Shown piece after piece: positions 35,514 to 44,308 of a stretch of 64,000 bases of DNA. The position numbers and the translations under genes were made by a program. The number at the start of each line of letters is the position of its first letter. Position 1 is the stretch's first letter. Where the stretch lies: positions 310,001 through 374,000 of the forward strand of contig CAWBCW010000011.1 in assembly GCA_963787345.1 (NCBI GenBank), written 5' to 3'. Below the pieces are notes generated by a model. The model saw only the letters and a program-made list of their open reading frames with translations. It had not been told where the DNA came from and made no database searches. Origin of the DNA: Bacillus_BD sp963787345. Its GTDB lineage: Bacteria; Bacillota; Bacilli; Bacillales; Cytobacillaceae.

Positions 35514-35643
35514 ATCATTCCAAATTTATACAGTGAATAGGACTTTTCCTTTTCATAAAAATATGATACGGTTGAAAAACTAGATACAGTTAAAAGCATT
35601 CCTATTGATCGAATAGTGGGATGTAAGAGGTGTTAAATAAACC

Positions 35644-38439
35644 ATGTGTAATAAATATATTGTCGTAGATTTGGAAACAACAGGGAATTCAGTAAAAAAA
35701 GGGGATCGAATCATTCAATTTGCTGCCGTTGTTATCGAAGACGGACAAATTGTCGACCAATTTTCTTCATTCCTAAACCCCGGACAGTCCATTCCTATTT
35801 TTATCGAAGAATTAACGGGAATTACGGATGAAATGGTAAAGGATGCTCCTTTATTTACAGAAATTGCTCCAAAGATTATTGAAATGCTTCAAGGGGCTTC
35901 CTTTGTTGCTCATAATGTATTATTTGATTTATCTTTTTTACAAGAGGAATTAATTATGGCAGGTTATGATGGGTTTTACGGCTCTGTTCTTGATACGGTA
36001 GAAATGGCGCGAATCTTATTACCTGCTAGTGATAGTTTTAAGTTATCGGATTTGGCACTGCAAGAAGGCCTTAAGCATGATCGCCCGCATCAAGCAGATA
36101 GTGATGCCTATGTTACAGCAGAGTTATTATTAATCCTCTTTCAACAACTGCGAAAGTTACCGTTAACAACATTAAAGCAGCTTTATGCTTTATCACATGG
36201 ATTACAAAGCGATCTTAATGAGATTATTGACGAGCTGATCATTGAAAAAGAAGGATTTATTGAAGAGATACCGGAACAACTTGAAAAATATAAGGGTCTA
36301 TATATTCGTAAACGAAATGTGTCGAAGCCATATGAGGAAGAACATGAATATCAGTATCCTCATGAAGAGAAGGATAAGGAATCATTGTTATCAAACATTT
36401 TTCAATCTTATGAGAAGAGAAGCGGTCAATTTAAAATGATGGACCTCACCTTTGAATCGTTTCAAAATGGGCAGCATGCTTTAATTGAAGCAGGTACAGG
36501 GGTTGGGAAATCTTTAGGTTATTTATTACCAGCGGTTTATTTTTCAAAAATGACCAATAACCCAGTTGTGATTAGCACGTACACTACACAATTACAAGAG
36601 CAATTATTACAGAAAGATATTCCGTTATTAAAGAATGTACTTCCATTCTCTTTTAAAACGGCGATCATGAAGGGGAAAAGTCATTATTTAAATCTTGAAC
36701 GATTTGTCTTATTATTAAAAGAGACGGATGATAATTATGATACCCTTCTAACCAAAATGCAGATTTTAGTTTGGTTAACCGATACATGGACTGGGGATAA
36801 AGATGAGCTCAATTTGTCAAGCGGCGGCCAATTGTTCTGGCAAAGAATTCAATCTGTAAATCATTCGTTCGTGAAAAATGATACATATGATTATTATTTA
36901 AAATCAAGAAGTGAGGCACTGAGTGCAGATATCTTGATTGTTAATCACAGTTTGTTGTTAACAGATATGATGGCTGACTCAAGGATACTTCCGTCATCAG
37001 ATTATATCATTATTGATGAGGGACATCATTTAGAAAAAACAGCAGGCAAATATTTTGGGTTTCAATTTGACTACGCATCTGTTCGATTTTTACTGCAGCA
37101 AATGGGTTTATATGAACAGAAACAACTTTTTTATAAAGTCGAAAAAATGTTAGACGATTTAGGCTTTAATGGAGAACGCTTTGCAAACAGGATGGATCTA
37201 AATGAATGGCTTTCAAATTTGCTGTTTGAAATGGATCAATTGTTTAAAACGATTGCTTTATATGTTAAAAAAAGAAGAAAACAAAAGAGTCAGTCTTATC
37301 CGAATTCTATCCAATGCATCTTAACATTTGATGGAACGAAGGAAAGCAGTACGGTTATTGCTGAAGCAGAACGGTTTTTATTTATATTAAAAGATATCAC
37401 AAATGCGTTAAGCAAACGTTATGACTGGTTAATCATAAAGGATAAAAAAACTGCTCGGCAAAAAGCGATAATTGATGAATTAAGTCTTTGGTTGGGTAAA
37501 TCAGAGAGGCTTATTCAGAGCATTCGAAATCTATTTCTACAACCTAGCCATGAAAATATATCGTGGATTGAAATTGATACAAGATCGAGACAAAATAAAA
37601 CGACTGTTTATTCACAACCGATTCATGTTTCGAATGGATTAAAGGAACACTTATTTCAAAAGAAAGAAAGTGTGATTATTACATCTGCCACTTTATCGAT
37701 AAAAGGATCTTTTCAATATATGCTTAAAAGTCTTGGTCTTGATTCAACGACTTGTATTCAAGAAGTAATCCCAACTTCTTTTGATTACGAAAAACAGTTG
37801 CAAATCATCATTTCAAATGATTTACCTGAGATAAATGGCGTTTCTTTAGAAGAATATGTGTCCGCAATTGGAGAACATATTATCTCGATAGCAGAAGCTA
37901 CAAAAGGGCGGCTTTTAATATTATTTACGTCCTTTGAAATGCTGAGAAAAACATACGACCTAATTAAAGAAAGTGAGTTTTTACAAGACTTTTCAATGTT
38001 GGCTCATGGGATTACAAGTGGAAGCAGAGAGCGGTTAATACGAAATTTCCAACGTTTTGATAAAGCGATCCTGTTTGGCACAAGCAGCTTTTGGGAAGGG
38101 ATTGATATTCCTGGTGATGATTTATCTTGCTTAATTATGGTTAGATTGCCGTTTTCGCCACCAGATGAGCCAATCACAGCTGTCCGCTGCCAACAAATCA
38201 AAAATCAGGGCGGCAACCCTTTTTACGAATATTCATTGCCGGAAGCTGTCATTCGTTTTAAACAAGGCTTTGGAAGACTGATTCGAACAAACCAAGATAA
38301 AGGTGCTTTGATCATCTTTGATCAGCGGATTATATCATCACAATATGGAAAAGTATTTCTAGAATCGCTGCCTCCAGTACAAATAAAGAAATTAGCAATT
38401 GATGAAACAGTCCCACACCTAATAAAATGGCTGAATTAG
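35644..38439 (+). CDS. dinG: DinG-type helicase/exonuclease
   Basis: A 931-residue fusion. The N-terminal DEDD 3'-5' exonuclease (DLETTGNSVKKGD near residue 8; HNVLFDLSFL; H-x4-D in HQADSDAY) is joined to an XPD-like superfamily 2 helicase with Walker A GTGVGKS, DEGHH, and QGFGRLIRT near the C-terminus. The cysteines of the XPD/DinG iron-sulfur domain are absent: the segment reads KGKSHYLNLERF, with no later Cys cluster. That recalls the cluster-free DinG of Staphylococcus, reported as a nuclease. Length equals B. subtilis DinG. Confidence 0.92.
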   Translation: MCNKYIVVDLETTGNSVKKGDRIIQFAAVVIEDGQIVDQFSSFLNPGQSIPIFIEELTGITDEMVKDAPLFTEIAPKIIEMLQGASFVAHNVLFDLSFLQEELIMAGYDGFYGSVLDTVEMARILLPASDSFKLSDLALQEGLKHDRPHQADSDAYVTAELLLILFQQLRKLPLTTLKQLYALSHGLQSDLNEIIDELIIEKEGFIEEIPEQLEKYKGLYIRKRNVSKPYEEEHEYQYPHEEKDKESLLSNIFQSYEKRSGQFKMMDLTFESFQNGQHALIEAGTGVGKSLGYLLPAVYFSKMTNNPVVISTYTTQLQEQLLQKDIPLLKNVLPFSFKTAIMKGKSHYLNLERFVLLLKETDDNYDTLLTKMQILVWLTDTWTGDKDELNLSSGGQLFWQRIQSVNHSFVKNDTYDYYLKSRSEALSADILIVNHSLLLTDMMADSRILPSSDYIIIDEGHHLEKTAGKYFGFQFDYASVRFLLQQMGLYEQKQLFYKVEKMLDDLGFNGERFANRMDLNEWLSNLLFEMDQLFKTIALYVKKRRKQKSQSYPNSIQCILTFDGTKESSTVIAEAERFLFILKDITNALSKRYDWLIIKDKKTARQKAIIDELSLWLGKSERLIQSIRNLFLQPSHENISWIEIDTRSRQNKTTVYSQPIHVSNGLKEHLFQKKESVIITSATLSIKGSFQYMLKSLGLDSTTCIQEVIPTSFDYEKQLQIIISNDLPEINGVSLEEYVSAIGEHIISIAEATKGRLLILFTSFEMLRKTYDLIKESEFLQDFSMLAHGITSGSRERLIRNFQRFDKAILFGTSSFWEGIDIPGDDLSCLIMVRLPFSPPDEPITAVRCQQIKNQGGNPFYEYSLPEAVIRFKQGFGRLIRTNQDKGALIIFDQRIISSQYGKVFLESLPPVQIKKLAIDETVPHLIKWLN

Positions 38440-38641
38440 TCCCGACATAAGAAAAAAGGGCTGCATGTTAGCAGCCTAATTGGACGGTTTGGACTAGAAT
38501 ATATTTTAGTTAAATTTTCACGATTTTGTAAATATCCTGTTATAATAATGCATATACTTGCTTGTTACATTATTATATCCAGCTAAGGAATCAGTATTAG
38601 TAGAAAATAATACCTTACGTACATAGTAGAGAGTGATGTTA

Positions 38642-39115
38642 ATGAAAAAATGGCTTTTCATAATTGGTTTTTTAATCATTGTGTTTATAATATGTAGTAC
38701 GGTTATTTATGTAAATGCAGTTGATCCACTTAAATCAGCAGAAGAGAAAGCTGTTAGAATCGCTAAGCAAGAAACCTCACTAACGGAGGTAGACAATTTT
38801 AATCTTTATAATGGTGAGGAGTCTTTTTCCGTCTTGCAAGGAAAAGATAAGAATGGTACAAAACTCATTGTCTGGGTCCCCGAAAAGGAAGGAAGACTTG
38901 TTGTAAAAAAGGCAACGGATGGAATAACACGTCAGGAAGCCATTGAAATCGTTTCAGGCGAATTAGCTTCAGATACGATCAATTCTGTAAAACTTGGAAT
39001 GGAAAAAGGGATCCCTCTCTGGGAGGTCCATACTCGAACGAGTGATCATTTATTGAATTACTATTCGCTTGAATTTGAATCAGGAGAATGGCTGAAGAAA
39101 ATAGAAAACCTATAA
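38642..39115 (+). CDS. ypmB: YpmB-like membrane-anchored PepSY-type protein
   Basis: About 157 residues. An N-terminal membrane helix (WLFIIGFLIIVFIICSTVIY) anchors an extracytoplasmic domain related to PepSY-like YpmB (AEEKAVRIAKQETSL, then LIVWVPEKEGRLVVKKA). The ATG at 38642 is taken; ATG 38636 and GTG 38633 in frame are possible. A consensus TGTTATAAT at 38538-38546 is the likely promoter. It occupies the ypmB slot before aspB; no ypmA frame is seen in 38440-38632. Function unknown. Confidence 0.8.
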   Translation: MKKWLFIIGFLIIVFIICSTVIYVNAVDPLKSAEEKAVRIAKQETSLTEVDNFNLYNGEESFSVLQGKDKNGTKLIVWVPEKEGRLVVKKATDGITRQEAIEIVSGELASDTINSVKLGMEKGIPLWEVHTRTSDHLLNYYSLEFESGEWLKKIENL

Positions 39116-39162
39116 GGTAACTGATAATATAAAAGCTGAATAATCTAAAGGGGATTGAAAAA

Positions 39163-40356
39163 ATGGAATTCGTATTAGCAAATAGAGTGAAAGCATTAAC
39201 ACCATCTGCAACATTGGCGATCACGGCAAAGGCTAAAGCGTTAAAGGCTGCTGGTCATGATGTAATTGGACTCGGTGCGGGTGAACCAGATTTTAATACA
39301 CCACAGCATATTATTGATGCAGCAACCAAATCGATGAATGAAGGACAGACAAAATATACGCCTTCCGCGGGATTACCGGCTCTTAAAGAAGAAATTGTCA
39401 AGAAATTTAAACGTGATCAAGGCATTGATTATGAGGCTAATGAAATTATGGTGGCAAGTGGTGCCAAACATGCTCTATACACATTGTTTCAAGTATTACT
39501 TAATGACGGGGACGAAGTTATTATTCCGACACCTTATTGGGTAAGTTATCCTGAACAAGTTAAATTAGCTGGCGGCATTCCTGTTTTTATTGAAGGATTT
39601 GAAAACAATCAATTTAAAATTACTCCTGCTCAATTGGAGGCTGCTATAACAGTTAAGACAAAAGCTATTATACTTAACTCTCCAAGCAATCCAACCGGGA
39701 TGATTTATTCGAAAGATGAACTTGCTGCGTTAGGAGAAATTTGTATAGCGAAAGATGTTCTTATTGTATCTGATGAAATATACGAAAAGTTAATCTACAG
39801 TGGATATCAACATGTTTCAATTGCGCAAATTTCAACAACATTAAAAGAACAAACAGTTATTATTAATGGTGTGTCAAAATCCCATTCAATGACAGGGTGG
39901 AGAATTGGCTATGCAGCGGGAAATAAAGACATTATTAAGGCGATGACAAACCTTGCCAGCCATAGTACTTCAAACCCAACGACTACGGCACAATATGGTG
40001 CAATCGCAGCTTATAGCGGTTCACAAGATGATGTGGAAAAGATGAGAATAGCTTTTGAGGAACGTTTAAATATTATTTACGAAAAGCTAATTGCGATTCC
40101 AGGAGTTTCTTGTATTAAACCCCAAGGAGCCTTTTACCTGTTTCCAAATGTTAAAAAGGCTGTAGAGCTAACTGGTTATTCTACAGTTGATGACTTTTCA
40201 ACTGCTCTGTTGGAAGAGGCGAAAGTAGCAGTTGTTCCGGGTTCAGGATTTGGTGCACCAGAAAACATACGTTTATCCTATGCGACTTCACTAGATTTAT
40301 TAGAAAGCGCGATTGCTAGAATCAAGGATTTTGTAGATAAAAAGAAAACAAAATAA
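39163..40356 (+). CDS. aspB: Aspartate aminotransferase
   Basis: Class I PLP aminotransferase interconverting aspartate and 2-oxoglutarate with oxaloacetate and glutamate. Motifs: GLGAGEPDFNTP, NSPSNPTGMIYSKDEL, SDEIYEKLIY and the PLP-lysine segment SKSHSMTGWRIGY. Length is 397 residues. The ATG follows AAAGGGGATTG. It precedes asnS, and aspartate is the precursor of asparagine, but a terminator separates the two. Confidence 0.94.
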   Translation: MEFVLANRVKALTPSATLAITAKAKALKAAGHDVIGLGAGEPDFNTPQHIIDAATKSMNEGQTKYTPSAGLPALKEEIVKKFKRDQGIDYEANEIMVASGAKHALYTLFQVLLNDGDEVIIPTPYWVSYPEQVKLAGGIPVFIEGFENNQFKITPAQLEAAITVKTKAIILNSPSNPTGMIYSKDELAALGEICIAKDVLIVSDEIYEKLIYSGYQHVSIAQISTTLKEQTVIINGVSKSHSMTGWRIGYAAGNKDIIKAMTNLASHSTSNPTTTAQYGAIAAYSGSQDDVEKMRIAFEERLNIIYEKLIAIPGVSCIKPQGAFYLFPNVKKAVELTGYSTVDDFSTALLEEAKVAVVPGSGFGAPENIRLSYATSLDLLESAIARIKDFVDKKKTK

Positions 40357-40360
40357 ATTA

Positions 40361-40392
40361 AAAAAGCGAAAATCGAGAATTTTCGCTTTTTT
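40361..40392 (+). terminator. Intrinsic terminator after aspB
   Basis: AAAAAGCGAAAAT and ATTTTCGCTTTTT flank CGAGA; the T run continues. Confidence 0.9.
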
Positions 40393-40487
40393 ATATATTC
40401 ATTTTAACTTGCATTTTCACAATATCAATGGAAATGGTATAATCATTCGTAATACTAAATAATTCCAATTTATGGAGGGAACGATTC

Positions 40488-41783
40488 ATGGTAAAAACAA
40501 CGATTACCGGAGTATCTAAACATGTAGATCAAGATGTAACCATTGGGGCTTGGGTTGCAAACAAACGGTCAAGCGGAAAAATTGCCTTTTTACAATTGCG
40601 GGATGGAACAGGATTTATCCAAGGGGTCGTTGTGAAAGCAGACGTATCAGAGGAAATTTTTAAAACAGCCAAATCAATTACACAGGAATCCTCTTTATAT
40701 GTTACTGGAACAGTAAAAAAGGATGATCGTTCACCTCTTGGGTATGAACTGCAGATTAAAGAAATTGAAGTAATTCATCTCTCTGTAGACTATCCGATAA
40801 CCCCAAAAGAACATGGAACTGAATTTTTGATGGATCATCGTCATTTATGGCTGCGTTCCCGACGTCAGCATGCGGTCATGAAAATCCGAAATGAAATCAT
40901 CCGTGCTACTTATGAATTTTTTAATGAAAATGATTTTGTGAAGGTTGATCCACCGATATTGACCGGAAGTGCTCCAGAAGGCACTACAGAACTTTTTACA
41001 ACGAAATATTTTGATGAGGACGCATATCTATCACAAAGTGGTCAATTATATATGGAAGCTGCAGCAATGGCCTTAGGAAAAGTTTTTTCATTTGGACCGA
41101 CATTTAGAGCGGAAAAGTCAAAAACTAGACGTCATTTAATTGAATTTTGGATGATTGAACCAGAAATGGCATTTACCCAATTTGAAGAAAGTTTACAAGT
41201 TCAAGAAGAATATGTTTCGTATATTATTCAATCTGTGCTAAAAAATTGTTCCTTAGAAATGAAAACCCTCGGCAGAGATGTTAGTAAGTTAGAAAGAATA
41301 TCTGTGCCATTTCCACGGATTACTTATGATGAAGCGCTTAAAAGATTACATGAAAAAGGCTTCGATGATATCGAGTGGGGAGATGATTTTGGGGCACCGC
41401 ATGAAACTGCGATAGCGGAAATTTATGATAAACCTGTATTTATTACTCATTATCCTACAACACTCAAGCCATTTTATATGCAGCCAGATCCCAATCGAGA
41501 GGATGTCGTTCTTTGTGCAGATTTAATTGCTCCAGAAGGCTATGGGGAGATCATCGGCGGATCGGAACGTATTTATGATTATGATTTACTAAAAAAGAAA
41601 TTGGAAGAGCATGGGTTAGACAATGATACCTATAAATGGTATTTAGAATTAAGAGAATATGGTTCTGTACCACATTCCGGTTTTGGGCTGGGACTAGAAA
41701 GAACGGTCGCTTGGATAAGCGGAGTTGAACATGTGCGTGAAACGATTCCATTCCCAAGATTATTAAATCGACTTTATCCATAA
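40488..41783 (+). CDS. asnS: Asparaginyl-tRNA synthetase
   Basis: Charges tRNA-Asn. Class IIb synthetase: N-terminal OB-fold (residues about 15-100, GAWVANKRSSGKIAFLQLRDG). Motif 2 is in FRAEKSKTRRHLIEFWMIEPE and motif 3 in GFGLGLERTVAWI, and the C-terminal RLYP is typical. Length is 431 residues. The ATG follows TGGAGGGAACGATTC. The 95-base space from the aspB terminator is too short for a T-box leader. Confidence 0.96.
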   Translation: MVKTTITGVSKHVDQDVTIGAWVANKRSSGKIAFLQLRDGTGFIQGVVVKADVSEEIFKTAKSITQESSLYVTGTVKKDDRSPLGYELQIKEIEVIHLSVDYPITPKEHGTEFLMDHRHLWLRSRRQHAVMKIRNEIIRATYEFFNENDFVKVDPPILTGSAPEGTTELFTTKYFDEDAYLSQSGQLYMEAAAMALGKVFSFGPTFRAEKSKTRRHLIEFWMIEPEMAFTQFEESLQVQEEYVSYIIQSVLKNCSLEMKTLGRDVSKLERISVPFPRITYDEALKRLHEKGFDDIEWGDDFGAPHETAIAEIYDKPVFITHYPTTLKPFYMQPDPNREDVVLCADLIAPEGYGEIIGGSERIYDYDLLKKKLEEHGLDNDTYKWYLELREYGSVPHSGFGLGLERTVAWISGVEHVRETIPFPRLLNRLYP

Positions 41784-41810
41784 TGAAAGCAAGATATTAT
41801 ATATGAGCAG

Positions 41811-41864
41811 AAAAGATGTTAGGCAACTCTATAATCGCTATGGAGGAATCTAACATCTTTTTTA
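41811..41864 (+). terminator. Intrinsic terminator after asnS
   Basis: AAAAGATGTTAG pairs with CTAACATCTTTT across a long loop, followed by TT. Confidence 0.8.
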
Positions 41865-41934
41865 GTTTACTGGTGGCTTCACAATCTTACGAACAACCGA
41901 ACTTCATGTTATACTATTATGGAGGTGTTCTAAT

Positions 41935-42639
41935 TTGAGTAAATCAATTATGTTAAAATGGGTTCATGAAGGTCAAATCACGATTCCTTCTGTTTTATTA
42001 TCTCAATATCATAAAATGAAGTTAAATGAAAGTGAACTTGTTTTGTTATTGCAGCTTATCTCGCATGCAGACAAAGGAAATGACTTTCCTACCCCTGTTC
42101 AACTATCCTCTTCGATGGCGATATCCGTGTCAGAGTGTTCAGACTTACTCCGTAGATTAATCCAAAAAGGCATGATTGAAATCATCGATGGCTCTACTAA
42201 GGATGGAATTAGGTTTGAGAAATATTCATTAGATCCGCTATGGGAAAAATTAATAGAGTCTTATTTAATGGACGATAAACAAAAACAAGTAGAAACAAAT
42301 AAAAACGAAGAATCAAATTTATATACTATTTTTGAGCAAGAATTCGGCAGACCCCTTTCTCCATTTGAATGTGAATCCCTTTCAATGTGGTTAGATGATG
42401 ATCATCATGATCCAATCATGATTAAATCAGCATTAAGAGAAGCGGTCATATCAGGAAAATTAAATTTCCGGTACATTGATCGAATTCTTTTTGATTGGAA
42501 GAGAAATGGGATTAAAACGATTGAGCAAGCAAAAAGCCAAGGACGAAAAGTTCGTCAACACCAACAGCAGAAACAAAAACCTAAGGAAGAACCAGCAAAT
42601 AAGGAGCCGCTTCCTTTTTATAATTGGTTGGAAAATTAA
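41935..42639 (+). CDS. dnaD: DNA replication initiation protein DnaD
   Basis: Primosomal protein that acts with DnaA and DnaB to load the replicative helicase. The N-terminal winged-helix oligomerisation domain spans about residues 1-110. The C-terminal DnaB/DnaD domain ends with the family YxxxIRxxL-type segment FRYIDRILFDWKRNGI and a Gln/Lys-rich tail. Length is 234 residues. The TTG start at 41935 follows GGAGGTGTTCTAA. Followed by nth 26 bases later. Confidence 0.94.
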   Translation: MSKSIMLKWVHEGQITIPSVLLSQYHKMKLNESELVLLLQLISHADKGNDFPTPVQLSSSMAISVSECSDLLRRLIQKGMIEIIDGSTKDGIRFEKYSLDPLWEKLIESYLMDDKQKQVETNKNEESNLYTIFEQEFGRPLSPFECESLSMWLDDDHHDPIMIKSALREAVISGKLNFRYIDRILFDWKRNGIKTIEQAKSQGRKVRQHQQQKQKPKEEPANKEPLPFYNWLEN

Positions 42640-42665
42640 GATCATTATTACAGAAAGGGAAGGAT

Positions 42666-43322
42666 ATGTTAAAAAAGAATGAGATTCGATTTTGTTTAGA
42701 TAAAATGGGGGAAATGTTCCCTGACGCTCACTGTGAATTAAATCATCGAAATTCATTTGAATTAGTCATTGCAGTTTTACTATCCGCACAGTGTACAGAT
42801 GTTTTAGTAAATAAGGTGACAAAAGATCTTTTTGAAAAATATAATACACCTCAAGACTATTTAAATGTCTCTCTCGAAGAGTTGCAACAGGATATTCGTT
42901 CAATTGGTTTATTTAGAAATAAAGCGAAGAATATTCAAAAGCTATGTAAGTTGGTAATTGAAGAATACGGCGGCCAAGTGCCTAATACACGGGACGAGTT
43001 AGTAAAACTGCCTGGTGTAGGAAGGAAAACGGCAAATGTGGTCGTATCTGTAGCTTTTGGGGTTCCAGCTATTGCTGTTGACACACATGTAGAAAGAGTT
43101 AGTAAGCGGCTTGGTTTTTGTCGTTGGAAGGATTCCGTACTAGAAGTAGAAGAAACGCTTATGAAAAAAGTACCGAAAGATGAATGGTCGGTTACTCATC
43201 ATCGGATGATCTTTTTTGGGCGTTATCATTGTAAGGCCCAAAATCCTCAATGTCCAACATGTCCCTTATTGGAACTTTGTCGAGAAGGAAAGAAAAGGAT
43301 GAAGGGAGAGAAGAAGGCGTGA
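42666..43322 (+). CDS. nth: Endonuclease III
   Basis: DNA glycosylase/AP lyase for oxidised pyrimidines. The helix-hairpin-helix LPGVGRKTANVV contains catalytic Lys121, and Asp139 in AVDTHVERVSKRLG follows 18 residues later, as in E. coli. The C-terminal [4Fe-4S] cysteines are in CKAQNPQCPTCPLLELC. The ATG at 42666 follows GAAAGGGAAGGAT; 218 residues. Overlaps ypoC by four bases (GTGA). Confidence 0.96.
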   Translation: MLKKNEIRFCLDKMGEMFPDAHCELNHRNSFELVIAVLLSAQCTDVLVNKVTKDLFEKYNTPQDYLNVSLEELQQDIRSIGLFRNKAKNIQKLCKLVIEEYGGQVPNTRDELVKLPGVGRKTANVVVSVAFGVPAIAVDTHVERVSKRLGFCRWKDSVLEVEETLMKKVPKDEWSVTHHRMIFFGRYHCKAQNPQCPTCPLLELCREGKKRMKGEKKA

Positions 43323-43693
43323 TTTATAATCAACCCTGGACATGCCCGGAAGAAACGGTTCCATTGTTGTTTTTAGAATGGAATGGCTTGAAAGTGGACT
43401 TACAAGAGGGGTTTGCAAAACGAAATTTTTCTAAAACCGAGGATCCGATGAAAAAGGGAATAAGGTTATTCTACAAAGCCTTATATTGGTCAAACGATCA
43501 ATCAGTTAACGACAAAGTTGATAGTATGGATGTATTAAAGTTAAAACCAATTAATGTTCGTGAAAGATTAGATTATGTCATACAAAATCCAAATAAATTC
43601 CATTCATTTGTTCAATTATCAGAGCTTTTTGTAGAAATGGAAAAACTATTTAACAAACAAGAAGCTGTGATAAAACATAAACAATTGAAGTAA
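43319..43693 (+). CDS. ypoC: YpoC family protein
   Basis: About 124 residues. The GTG at 43319 overlaps the nth stop (GTGA), with GAAGGGAGAG upstream. A soluble protein with FYKALYWSNDQSVND and a Lys-rich end. It occupies the conserved dnaD-nth-ypoC slot. Function unknown. An intrinsic terminator and then a group II intron remnant follow. Confidence 0.8.
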   Translation: MIYNQPWTCPEETVPLLFLEWNGLKVDLQEGFAKRNFSKTEDPMKKGIRLFYKALYWSNDQSVNDKVDSMDVLKLKPINVRERLDYVIQNPNKFHSFVQLSELFVEMEKLFNKQEAVIKHKQLK

Positions 43694-43714
43694 TTATAAA
43701 TAGGATGCAATCTA

Positions 43715-43754
43715 AAAACGTCTAAAAGCGGGACAAGCTTTTAGACGTTTTTTT
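43715..43754 (+). terminator. Intrinsic terminator after dnaD-nth-ypoC
   Basis: AAAACGTCTAAAAGC pairs perfectly with GCTTTTAGACGTTTT around GGGACAA. The T run ends at 43754, directly against the intron's first base. Confidence 0.92.
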
Positions 43755-44304
43755 GTGCGCTCGACATGGGTGTAATCTCTAAGGTGAGAGTCCCGAGCTA
43801 TGAAGGCGGAAGTAGCGGTTAGCTTAATGCAAGGGTGTCCGTGGTGACGCAGAATCCAAAGGAAGCAGGCGGCAAACATTCGGTCTGAGGAGCACGAACA
43901 TCATAAAGGGCTAGGTATTATTGGGTGAGTCTGCACAACAAGACAAAGTTCTTTCTGCCGAAGGTGATATCGAGTAAATGAAGCAGATAGATGGAAGGAG
44001 AGATTACATCCTTACCCGTGGAGGTCTGATGGATACGTGAGTGCTCTTCATAACTTGTTTAGTGAACCGTCAGAAAGTCAGCTGAGGTCATAGTATGAAA
44101 TTGGTCTAGAGCGATTCAGAAGGGCTGAACAATTTTACAAAAAAACCCCCGATAACTCATACTAGAGTAATCGAGGGCTTAAGAGTCTAAAAGAACGTTA
44201 CGAATTCTTGCGTTATTTATTTATCTTAATTGAACCGCCGTGTACGAGAACCGTACGTACGGTGGTGTGAGAGGTGGGGGAGTAATTACCCCCTCCTACT
44301 TGAT
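43755..44304 (+). mobile_element. Group II intron lacking its intron-encoded protein
   Basis: The segment starts GTGCGCTCGACATGGGTG, a typical bacterial group II 5' end, and carries Domain I-III-like sequence to about 44100 (for example GAACCGTCAGAAAGTCAGC and GGAGGTCTGATGGATACGTG). Domain V is recognisable at about 44232-44272: ACCGCCGT pairs with ACGGTGGT, with a GTACG/CGTAC upper stem and a two-base GT bulge. Domain VI follows, GGTGGGGGAG to CCCCCTCC, then ACTTGAT ending at about 44304. The reverse-transcriptase ORF expected between is gone, replaced by about 100 bases. Insertion just behind a terminator is typical of group IIC introns; class is not proven. Confidence 0.85.
44139..44179 (-). 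terminator. Minus-strand terminator for ponA inside the intron remnant
   Basis: On the minus strand CCCTCGATTACTC (44177-44165) pairs with GAGTTATCGGGGG (44158-44146), with one mismatch and one G-T pair. Seven T follow, read from the A run at 44139-44145. It is about 130 bases past the ponA stop and is the first terminator met by ponA transcripts. Confidence 0.8.
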
Positions 44305-44308
44305 TTAT

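Noticed and set aside
38459..38476. Hairpin GGCTGC/GCAGCC after dinG
   Set aside because: No T run on the plus strand; the T run is on the minus strand where there is no gene, so its role is unclear.
40393..40487. Possible T-box leader before asnS
   Set aside because: Only 95 bases between terminator and start, with no specifier stem or T-box sequence.
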